Assembly: GCA_910577805.1 (NCBI GenBank)
Contig: CAJTOE010000141.1
Coordinates: 1-6,182 of the forward strand
Reading direction: 5' to 3'
Origin: an uncultured Oscillospiraceae bacterium
Lineage (GTDB): Bacteria > Bacillota > Clostridia > Oscillospirales > Oscillospiraceae
DNA length: 6,182 bases
The translations under genes were made by a program, and so were the position numbers. Each line of letters begins with the position of its first letter. Within the stretch, counting starts at the first letter, position 1. Under the pieces are notes generated by a model that searched no databases, was not told the DNA's origin, and saw only the letters and a program-made list of their open reading frames with translations. This document shows, one piece after another, positions 1-4,746 of this stretch.

Positions 1-40
1 GTGGGGGCGTTGCCCCCGCCGTCTGCGGACGGCTCCCCCA

Positions 41-71
41 GCAGGGCCGCCCTTTGAAAAGGGCACCCTGC
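41..71. repeat. Compound hairpin
   Basis: Outer arms GCAGGG (41-46) and CCCTGC (66-71) enclose inner arms GCCCTT and AAGGGC around a TGAA loop, with only a small 2/1-nt asymmetric bulge. No T-run follows on either strand, so a terminator role is unlikely. It belongs to the palindrome cluster of the candidate origin region. Confidence 0.6.
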
Positions 72-106
72 ACCCCGCCTAAACTTTGACACTCGCCGTT
101 GGGCAG

Positions 107-131
107 GGGGGAAAGGCACAGCCTTTCCCCC
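107..131. repeat. Perfect 11-bp hairpin
   Basis: GGGGGAAAGGC (107-117) and GCCTTTCCCCC (121-131) are perfect inverse complements around an ACA loop. The structure is stable on either strand. It has no downstream T-tract, and its function is unknown. Confidence 0.75.
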
Positions 132-155
132 TCCCGGCCAGTGTTCTCCGTGGGC

Positions 156-227
156 CAAAAGTCAAGGGGTTCGGGTTGTATTGCCTTACGGCAATCTCCA
201 CCCGCAGGTATGCCCCCTTGACTTTTG
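156..227. repeat. Three-tier nested palindrome
   Basis: Outer arms are a perfect 14-bp pair, CAAAAGTCAAGGGG (156-169) and CCCCTTGACTTTTG (214-227). Inside are CGGGT (172-176) with ACCCG (200-204), and innermost ATTGCC (180-185) with GGCAAT (190-195) around TTAC. All three tiers nest co-linearly, so a single strand could fold into one long imperfect stem. This shape is typical of oriT, single-strand origins or folded recombination sites. No T-tract follows. The role is inferred only. Confidence 0.7.
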
Positions 228-238
228 ACCCCGCTCCC

Positions 239-322
239 CGTGACGGCCGTGACGACCGTGACGATGTTTTAGACACCGCCCCCACTCTCAAAAAAGCCGT
301 CACAGCCGTCACGGTCGTCACG
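239..322. repeat. Two inverted arrays of 9-bp iteron-like repeats
   Basis: The left array is three tandem 9-mers, CGTGACGGC, CGTGACGAC and CGTGACGAT (239-265). The right array is GCCGTCACA, GCCGTCACG and GTCGTCACG (296-322). The arrays are inverted relative to each other around a 30-bp centre, with 16 bp perfectly inverted (248-263 against 307-322). The right array overlaps the stop codon of the ATPase gene. Tandem 9-mers near helical pitch are typical of binding sites for replication initiators or relaxosome proteins. The MobC-like protein and the ATPase encoded alongside are candidate ligands, by inference. Confidence 0.7.
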
Positions 323-1472
323 CCTGGGGTGGTTCCAGGGTGAGAGCGATACTTCTCCCGGCGTGGTTCCTGCTGTTCTCATAGCGGATATGGTACTCCG
401 CCGCCAGCCTCCCGGCCCGGACATTCAGCCGCATAGCCAGGGCGTTGGGCTTCATGTCGGTTTGGGGAGCCGCCGCCAGCTCCGTGGCCGTACCGCCCCA
501 GGCGGGCCTGTCCGCCGTCACAAGAGCGGCAACAGCCTCCAACACCGGGTCGGGCGGTTCCACCCACGGCTCCGTTTCCAGCCGTTCCAGCTCCCACACA
601 AGGCGCTCCCTGTCCTTGGTGAGATACATCCGCTGGTCTTGCTGGTCACGCCCGGCCACGTCCAGAATGGCGCTGCCGTCCGTCCGCTTCTCCTTTTGAA
701 GAAGAAAGGCCCCGTCCGCCGCTCCCAACAGGCCGTTGGTGCCAGAAATCATATCAAACTTATCATCGGCCTGTTGCTTTCGGGTGTGGTGTACCAGCAG
801 GAGGCAGATACCGCAATCATCAGCAAGGCGTTTCAGCTTGCCCACCACCTCGTAATCGTTGGCATAGCTATACTTGTCCCCGCCAACCTCCCGGACTTTT
901 TGGAGGGTGTCAATGATAATCAGCTTGGTGCCGGGGTGCTGACGGACAAACTTCTTTAGCTGTTCCTCCAGGCCAAGGCCGAGTTGTTTGGCGTAGATCG
1001 CAAAGAGCAGGTCGTTGGTGCCGTCCATGCCGAACATCCGATACAGCCGCCCCTGCAAGCGGCGGTGGTCGTCCTCCAAGGCCAGATAGAGGACGGTGCC
1101 CTTGTGGACGGGGTAGCCCCACAGGGGAAGGCCCATGCTCACATGGTAGGCAAGCTGGGCCATGAAAAATGATTTTCCAACCTTCGGTGCTCCTACAAAG
1201 AGGTAAGTGCCGGAGTAGAGTAGGCCGTCAATTACGGGCGGTCTGCTCTGGTAAACCGTTTCGTACAACTCGCTCATGGACACGGTATGCAGGTACGCCG
1301 GGTCGCTCATCCTCTGCATCAGCCGCAGCTTTTCTTCCAAAGTTTGCTCAGGGGGATTGTTTTCAGTCAGATCTTCTGCTATACTCAGGCCAGTGGTTTT
1401 GTGAACCGGCTGTTCCCCGCCTGCGCCAACAGGCGGAATCGGAACAGCCGCTTTCGTTTTCAATTCATCCAA
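318..1472 (-). CDS. AAA family ATPase, RepA-type helicase-like
   Basis: A 384-residue RecA-fold ATPase of the AAA_25/plasmid RepA kind. Walker A is GAPKVGKS (residues 94-101). An acidic ALEDD follows at 131-135, Walker B is LIIID (184-188), and LLLVHHTRK (224-232) resembles the sensor strand of hexameric RepA helicases. Residues 1-80 are a leader segment. Residues 305-384 look like a small helical, perhaps winged-helix, tail. Family members act as cytosolic replicative helicases or ATPases that process plasmid DNA. The start is TTG at 1472, chosen because GGAGGA sits 8 nt upstream inside the 3' end of the MobC-like gene, whose stop lies only 4 nt away; translation is probably coupled. Its stop codon lies inside an iteron-like repeat. 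A role in replication or transfer of the element is inferred; helicase activity is unproven. Confidence 0.88.
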   Translation of the reverse strand: MDELKTKAAVPIPPVGAGGEQPVHKTTGLSIAEDLTENNPPEQTLEEKLRLMQRMSDPAYLHTVSMSELYETVYQSRPPVIDGLLYSGTYLFVGAPKVGKSFFMAQLAYHVSMGLPLWGYPVHKGTVLYLALEDDHRRLQGRLYRMFGMDGTNDLLFAIYAKQLGLGLEEQLKKFVRQHPGTKLIIIDTLQKVREVGGDKYSYANDYEVVGKLKRLADDCGICLLLVHHTRKQQADDKFDMISGTNGLLGAADGAFLLQKEKRTDGSAILDVAGRDQQDQRMYLTKDRERLVWELERLETEPWVEPPDPVLEAVAALVTADRPAWGGTATELAAAPQTDMKPNALAMRLNVRAGRLAAEYHIRYENSRNHAGRSIALTLEPPQA

Positions 1473-1476
1473 TCTA

Positions 1477-1797
1477 TCAGTCCTCCTTCATGCCGTCCAT
1501 AATGGCGGCGATCATGTTGATGGTGTCCAGCAGTTCATCACTAACATTGGCCCCGGCTTCAATGCGCCGCAGCTCATTCAGAACGGTGGCAAGCTGATCG
1601 CACAGGGCCTTGTAGACCCTGGGATTACCTTGCACCACCACATCTCGGTTCAGCAGCCGGCGGATGATGTAGTCCTGCTTGGTCAGCCCGGACAGGCGGA
1701 CAGCAATCTCAAGCTGTTCGTCCTCCTCCGGGGACACCCGGAACGCTATGGTCTTGCTTCTCCATCGGTTGTGGTTGTCGAGATTTTTCGCAGACAT
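1477..1797 (-). CDS. mobC: MobC-like ribbon-helix-helix mobilization protein
   Basis: A 106-residue basic protein. Residues 14-49 fit a ribbon-helix-helix fold: strand KTIAFRVS, then two helices around EEDEQLEIAVRLSG and TKQDYIIRRLL. The second half contains LATVLNELRRIEAGANVSDE (69-88), matching the LNELRRI pattern of MobC relaxosome accessory proteins. These bind near oriT and help the relaxase open the strands. The start is ATG at 1797, preceded by AAAGGGGG at 8-nt spacing, which lies inside the end of the recombinase remnant. Only 3 nt separate it from that stop, and 4 nt separate its own stop from the ATPase start, so all three were one operon. No relaxase gene is visible in the window. 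A general RHH repressor is the alternative reading. Confidence 0.8.
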   Translation of the reverse strand: MSAKNLDNHNRWRSKTIAFRVSPEEDEQLEIAVRLSGLTKQDYIIRRLLNRDVVVQGNPRVYKALCDQLATVLNELRRIEAGANVSDELLDTINMIAAIMDGMKED

Positions 1798-1800
1798 GAT

Positions 1801-1968
1801 TTAAGCCCCCTTTCGCTCCATGTTCAGCTTGTCCGCCATTTCCGTCTGCTTGGACGGAAACAGGTGAGCGTAGCGGTAAGTGATTTCGATACTCTCATGG
1901 CCCACCCGGTCGGCAATCGCTACCGCCGAGAAACCCATATCAATCAGAAGCGAGATGTGCGAATGCCC
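1801..1968 (-). pseudogene. Tyrosine recombinase/integrase, 3' fragment
   Basis: Only the last 55 codons remain open before an upstream in-frame stop (1969-1971). The peptide starts at HSHISLLIDMG, which in intact relatives directly follows the arginine of the HxxR box. It then carries VGHES and the terminal RYAHLFPSK with the presumed tyrosine nucleophile. The HxxR arginine is replaced by glycine, and the box I arginine and the whole N-terminal domain are absent, so the product cannot be an active integrase. Recognisable similarity ends at about 1967, at a palindromic junction. The fragment ends 3 nt before the MobC-like gene and carries its ribosome-binding site, which may be why it has been retained. 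The integrase presumably once headed this operon. Confidence 0.88.
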
Positions 1969-2137
1969 TTATGGCATAATAAGGACAAATCGGAAAACCC
2001 TTGCGTTGCAACGGGTTGGCGGTTTGTCCTTATTCTTTTTCCACTAAAAACGGCCCTCAAATGGGGCCTGCGGGAGGGGGTGAAAAACCAAGGCTGCACT
2101 TAAAGGACAAATTTTTCAGACCACGAAGGAGGTTAAA
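1969..2137. promoter_or_regulatory. Divergent intergenic region
   Basis: This 169-bp stretch separates the leftward mobilization unit from rightward genes, so both promoters would be expected here. I see no convincing -35/-10 pair on either strand. It holds the 12-bp inverted repeat at 1978-2034, a small GGCCC/GGGCC hairpin (2052-2068), and the AAGGAGG ribosome-binding site of the next gene just before 2138. Confidence 0.4.
1978..2034. repeat. 12-bp inverted repeat at recombinase breakpoint
   Basis: Perfect arms AATAAGGACAAA (1978-1989) and TTTGTCCTTATT (2023-2034) enclose a smaller imperfect palindrome, AACCC-TTGC-gtt-GCAA-c-GGGTT (1996-2017). A further copy of AAGGACAAAT stands at 2103-2112. 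The element starts 10 bp from the truncation point of the integrase remnant. It could be a recombinase core or attachment site, or an operator. A terminator is less likely because the flanking genes diverge, although CTTTTT does follow the right arm. Confidence 0.6.
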
Positions 2138-2641
2138 ATGGGAGCCTGGGGCATCACCGTAAGGCAAAGTGACGATGGCCTAGACCTGCTGGACACTATT
2201 GTGGCAGAACAATTGAGAAACGCTAATTTTACTGTTTTCAATGTGTCGGAGGCCATTACACTTTTGAACCAAACCATTCAAGAGGAAATCGAGCAATACA
2301 AGCAGAAGCCGCCGTCGAAGATCACAGATTTCTATATCAGCGAAACGCTTATGCATGACTTTATCAATGCGGCACTTCTGGTTGCAGAGTGTCTCTACGA
2401 CTATTATCAGACCGGTGAATTGGTCGTCTATGATTATATCGGTGAGAACTACGATCCGGTTGAGTACCATATCAAAAACTTCATTGTCACAGGAAATGAT
2501 TTGCCGTCCCTTTTGACAGAGCTGGAAAACGTCCAGAACCCGGAGCATTGGAAATATCAGGGATGGGCGAACGAGAAAATCCTTCAGCAGTGGCTGGCGC
2601 ATATCCAGTCTGTCCAGCAGACCTTAAAAGAACACACATAG
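2138..2641 (+). CDS. DUF4259-like protein
   Basis: A 167-residue, mostly helical, acidic protein with no signal peptide or membrane segment. The N-terminus MGAWGITVRQSDDGLDLLD matches the MGAWG...DD..LD signature of the DUF4259 family, whose function is unknown. The remainder is less familiar; it has a Tyr/Asp-rich stretch near residues 88-110 and several Trp in the last 40 residues. ATG at 2138 is supported by AAGGAGG six nucleotides upstream. Its base composition is visibly more A+T-rich than that of flanking genes, which suggests separate acquisition. It is the first gene of a two-gene cassette, 14 nt ahead of the next start. I do not infer a function. Confidence 0.7.
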   Translation: MGAWGITVRQSDDGLDLLDTIVAEQLRNANFTVFNVSEAITLLNQTIQEEIEQYKQKPPSKITDFYISETLMHDFINAALLVAECLYDYYQTGELVVYDYIGENYDPVEYHIKNFIVTGNDLPSLLTELENVQNPEHWKYQGWANEKILQQWLAHIQSVQQTLKEHT

Positions 2642-2655
2642 GAAGGAGGCCCAGC

Positions 2656-3102
2656 ATGGCAGATTTACAGGCGGCGCTTTCGGAGGCTGTCAAGCTGAAC
2701 CGGAGCATTTCGCAGTTTCTCAAATTCTCTACCTACACGGACTATGACGATCTGAGCGGCCTTGACATTGATTTTACCGATGGCGAGCAGCTTCTTCTTT
2801 GGGAGGAACTGCGGCGCATCACGGACAAGCTGGCGGACGTGGAGGAATACATTTCCTACCTTACCCGGCCCATCACGGAGGTCAGCCGTCTGCGGAAGGG
2901 GACCGCCGGGAAGTACCGCACGGCGAAGGGCCGCTACTACGATTGTTGCAGCAGCATCGAGGCCCTGGTAACGGACGAATACCACAATGTCCCCTACTGG
3001 ACCCGGACTACCGTGGAACACAACGGAGAGGACTACTACCTCGTTGGCTACAAGGGCCTCCCCATGGAGGGGCTGCGCGTCCGTGCGAGATCGGCAGCAT
3101 AA
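2656..3102 (+). CDS. DUF5348-like protein
   Basis: A 148-residue protein of unknown function. The first part is helical (about residues 2-22 and 44-70, the latter with heptad-like spacing and possibly a coiled coil). The C-terminal part (about 86-144) has WTRTTVEHNGEDYYLVGYKG followed by PMEGLRVRAR. This W-T-R-x-x-V-E-H / YYLV / L-x-x-EGLRVR pattern is what I associate with DUF5348 proteins of clostridial mobile elements. An upstream in-frame ATG (2548) exists but lies inside the preceding gene. ATG 2656 is preferred because GGAAGGAGG lies just upstream and it follows the previous stop by 14 nt. The gene is co-transcribed with the DUF4259-like gene and ends before two terminators. The family name is tentative; the gene itself is well supported. 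Confidence 0.75.
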   Translation: MADLQAALSEAVKLNRSISQFLKFSTYTDYDDLSGLDIDFTDGEQLLLWEELRRITDKLADVEEYISYLTRPITEVSRLRKGTAGKYRTAKGRYYDCCSSIEALVTDEYHNVPYWTRTTVEHNGEDYYLVGYKGLPMEGLRVRARSAA

Positions 3103-3113
3103 TCCATCAGAGA

Positions 3114-3159
3114 AGCCCACCCGCAACTGACTAACAATCAGCTGAGGGCGGGCTTTTTT
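3114..3159 (+). terminator. Intrinsic terminator
   Basis: AGCCCACCCGCA...ACTGA (3114-3130) pairs imperfectly with TCAGCTGAGGGCGGGCT (3138-3154) around a CTAACAA loop, followed by six T. It lies 11 nt after the stop of the DUF5348-like gene and ends that cassette. Confidence 0.88.
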
Positions 3160-3196
3160 CGTTTACGAACAAACCAACAAGCGGCAGGAGCATGAG

Positions 3197-3234
3197 CGCC
3201 CCGGTGACTGTTATGGTCACCGGGGCGTTTTTTT
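3197..3234 (+). terminator. Second tandem intrinsic terminator
   Basis: A perfect 12-bp stem, CGCCCCGGTGAC (3197-3208) with GTCACCGGGGCG (3216-3227), has a 7-nt loop and is followed by seven T, then GTTTTT. It insulates the initiator gene, whose ATG is only 33 nt further on, from upstream transcription. Confidence 0.93.
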
Positions 3235-3267
3235 GTTTTTCCGCACATTGCAAAGGAGGCAATCACC

Positions 3268-3945
3268 ATGCCGTCAAATCTGAATCTGGACTACTACTAT
3301 GGCACCGAAGCGGACCAATACAGCTTTTACCGTATCCCCAAGACCCTGCTGACAGACCCCCGTTATAAGAGTGTTTCCATTGAGGCAAAGGTCCTCTACG
3401 GCCTGTTGCTGGACCGTATGGGGCTGTCGGTGAAAAACGGCTGGATGGACAGCGATAAGCGCGTCTACATCTACTTCACCCAGGAGGACGCTATGAATCT
3501 CATGAGCTGCGGGAAGGACAAGGCCACGAAGCTGTTTCGGGAGCTGGACAAGGACGGCATCGGCCTGATTGAGCGGAAGAAGCAGGGCCAGGGACGGCCC
3601 ACCCGCATCTACGTCAAGAACTTCATCCTGCCCCCGGAACCGGGCCAGCCCCAGCAGCCGGAACAGGCACCACCGCCCCCGGCCCCTCAGACTGCGGAAA
3701 ATCAGCAGTCAAGACCGCTGGACCGTGCCGCACTCTTGACTGCGGAAAAACCGCAGTCTGCACCGCTGGAAACGCGCGGTCAAGACGGCGGTTTTTCCGC
3801 CCCTAATAAGACTGAAAAGAAAAATACTGAACTGAACGATACTGACCCATCTATCCATCCCCCTACCCCCGCGCCTCCTGCTTCTCCCCCTGCCGGTCGG
3901 CCCAAGAGCCGGATGAGGATGGATGAGATAGATACCGAGAGCTGA
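3268..3945 (+). CDS. RepA_N-domain fragment as currently translated
   Basis: This is the product the current sequence would make from the initiator gene: 225 residues with the complete RepA_N winged-helix DNA-binding domain and the linker, plus an out-of-frame tail, ending TES. The N-terminal half alone could still bind the origin. In RepA_N initiators the C-terminal part is thought to be host- or lineage-adapted, so replication function is doubtful, and an origin-binding competitor is a speculative alternative. It is listed separately because it is the actual open frame. Confidence 0.75.
   Translation: MPSNLNLDYYYGTEADQYSFYRIPKTLLTDPRYKSVSIEAKVLYGLLLDRMGLSVKNGWMDSDKRVYIYFTQEDAMNLMSCGKDKATKLFRELDKDGIGLIERKKQGQGRPTRIYVKNFILPPEPGQPQQPEQAPPPPAPQTAENQQSRPLDRAALLTAEKPQSAPLETRGQDGGFSAPNKTEKKNTELNDTDPSIHPPTPAPPASPPAGRPKSRMRMDEIDTES
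3690..3801. repeat. Palindromic repeats in repA linker, candidate origin
   Basis: Two direct copies of a 33-bp unit beginning GACTGCGGAAAA and ending ACCGCTGGA lie at 3690-3722 and 3738-3770 (28 of 33 positions equal, 48-bp period). A third, inverted core GGCGGTTTTTCCGCC lies at 3787-3801. The second copy contains a perfect palindrome GACTGCGG-aaaaa-CCGCAGTC (3738-3758). For well-studied RepA_N plasmids the origin is known to lie within the central part of the rep gene, so these are reasonable candidate initiator-binding sites. That assignment is inference. Confidence 0.6.
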
Positions 3946-4016
3946 TAAAAGAAAATATCGACTTTGACCTCCTGCTCCAAGAGCATCCCTACGATGAGGA
4001 AACGCTGGAGGGCTAT

Positions 4017-4289
4017 GTGGAGCTTATGGTGGAGGTCTGCTGTTCCCGGCGGGACTTCATCCGCATTGCTGGTGAGGAAATGGCTGCTGGCGTGGTCAAG
4101 AGCCGGTTCCTGAAGCTGAACCATGAGCATATCGCCTATGTTCTGGACAGTCTGAGCCATAATACCACGCTGGTAAAGAACATCAAGGCATACACCCTGG
4201 CGGCGCTCTACAACGCGCCCACAACCATCAGCCAGTATTACGCATCCCTGGTCAGTCACGATCTGGCCCAGGACGCCGCTGGAATATAA
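4017..4289 (+). CDS. Possible separately translated DUF6017 domain
   Basis: The DUF6017 part is open from 3927. A GTG at 4017 is preceded by GGAGGG (4007-4012) at 4-nt spacing, so about 90 residues could be made independently after the frameshift. They would start ELMVEVCCSRR and end SHDLAQDAAGI. The spacing is short and the site falls within conserved coding sequence, so it may be chance. It is a piece of the frameshifted initiator, not a separate gene family. Confidence 0.3.
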   Translation: MELMVEVCCSRRDFIRIAGEEMAAGVVKSRFLKLNHEHIAYVLDSLSHNTTLVKNIKAYTLAALYNAPTTISQYYASLVSHDLAQDAAGI

Positions 4290-4319
4290 CAACTGGACAA
4301 ACGAAGGAGGATTTTCTGT

Positions 4320-4661
4320 ATGGCAAACAAAATCGACATTCTGGTGGTAGAACCCTGCGAGGCTCCTCGCCCCATCCAGGTGGAGGATACGCTGGAAGCC
4401 TTTCAGCAGATTGTGGGCGGACCCATTGAGGCCGGGTGCTATCTGCCCCAGCGGGTCATGCTGATCTGCAACGGTGAGGGCAAGAACATGAAACTCATGC
4501 CCAACCGGGAGAATCCCACGGACAGCGGGGACTTTATCGCCGGGACGTTCCTGCTGTGCGGCTTTGAGGGGGAACACTTTACCTCCCTGACCCCTGCCCA
4601 GCAGCGGGAATTTGAAGCCTACTTCGCCACGTCCGGCCCGGAGGGAGGCGATAAGGATTGA
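4320..4661 (+). CDS. DUF3846 domain protein
   Basis: A 113-residue cytosolic protein without signal peptide. It has the layout I know from DUF3846: an N-terminal strand IDILVVEP (5-12), VEDTLEAFQQIVGGPIEAG (21-39), LICNGEGK (48-55), PNR (61-63) and DFIAGTFLLCGF (71-82). The family is common in clostridial and phage-like mobile elements and has no established biochemical role that I can state. The start is ATG 4320, with AAGGAGG (4304-4310) nine nucleotides before it. It begins 30 nt after the repA remnant stop and is probably in the same transcript. The next 85 nt up to the SLH gene show no terminator, so read-through is likely. Confidence 0.86.
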   Translation: MANKIDILVVEPCEAPRPIQVEDTLEAFQQIVGGPIEAGCYLPQRVMLICNGEGKNMKLMPNRENPTDSGDFIAGTFLLCGFEGEHFTSLTPAQQREFEAYFATSGPEGGDKD

Positions 4662-4746
4662 CCAACCGCCATCTGCTCCGCCGCCTGCTGGTCCCGCCTT
4701 AGTACATAGCACACCCCGGAAAATCCAAAATCTGAAAGGAGGACGC

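Larger units (their letters stand above)
1..317. other. Structured non-coding region, candidate oriT or origin
   Basis: No credible gene is visible here, but palindromes are unusually dense. Arms GGGGGC/GCCCCC lie at 3-8/12-17, and GCCGTC/GACGGC at 18-23/28-33. A compound hairpin has outer arms GCAGGG/CCCTGC (41-46/66-71) and inner arms GCCCTT/AAGGGC. An 11-bp hairpin (107-131), a nested palindrome (156-227) and iteron-like arrays (239-322) follow. None of the left-hand hairpins ends in a T-tract, so they do not look like intrinsic terminators. The block lies directly downstream of a MobC-like gene and a RepA-type ATPase gene, where mobilizable elements often keep an origin of transfer or replication. 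The origin role is inference; no nick site was recognised. Confidence 0.45.
3268..4289 (+). pseudogene. repA: RepA_N/DUF6017 replication initiator, frameshifted
   Basis: The first frame (3268-3945, 225 aa) carries the RepA_N domain, with YYYGTEADQYSFYRIPKTLL (residues 9-28) through YVKNF (115-119). This winged-helix domain binds the plasmid origin. A Pro/Gln/Ala-rich linker follows (about 120-215). The frame ends at tandem stops TGA-TAA. The DUF6017 domain continues in the -1 frame from 3927 (DRYRELIKENIDFD) to 4289, including FLKLNHEHIAYVLDSL and NIKAYTLAALYNAP. A stop at 3924-3926 in that frame places the shift between 3924 and 3945. Losing one base in GATGAG(G)ATAGATAC would explain it. 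The repaired length, about 340 aa, matches the family. The start is ATG 3268 with AAAGGAGG 8 nt upstream. I see no classical slippery heptamer, so mutation or sequencing error is likelier than programmed frameshifting. Confidence 0.87.

Noticed and set aside
79..321. 80-aa minus-strand frame after the ATPase gene
   Set aside because: It is built almost wholly from the iteron arrays and palindromes, uses a GTG start inside a repeat with no ribosome-binding site, and has low-complexity Thr/Val and Ser/Arg runs. It looks like a by-product of the DNA structure.
239..322. CRISPR array
   Set aside because: The units are 9-bp tandem repeats with no spacers, the two groups are inverted to each other, and there are no cas genes.
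363..959. 198-aa plus-strand open frame
   Set aside because: It is antisense to the ATPase, shows no domain features, and falls in a G+C-rich region where long shadow frames are common.
1978..2040. Inverted repeat as an intrinsic terminator
   Set aside because: A CTTTTT follows the right arm, but the flanking genes point away from each other, so there is no upstream rightward gene to terminate. An attachment site or operator fits better.
1630..2103. 157-aa plus-strand frame across the divergent region
   Set aside because: It is antisense to the MobC-like gene and the integrase remnant, has no ribosome-binding site, and has no recognisable pattern.
3924..3951. Programmed -1 ribosomal frameshift in repA
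   Set aside because: The overlap between the two frames has no X-XXY-YYZ slippery heptamer and no obvious downstream pseudoknot. A one-base deletion explains the data more simply.
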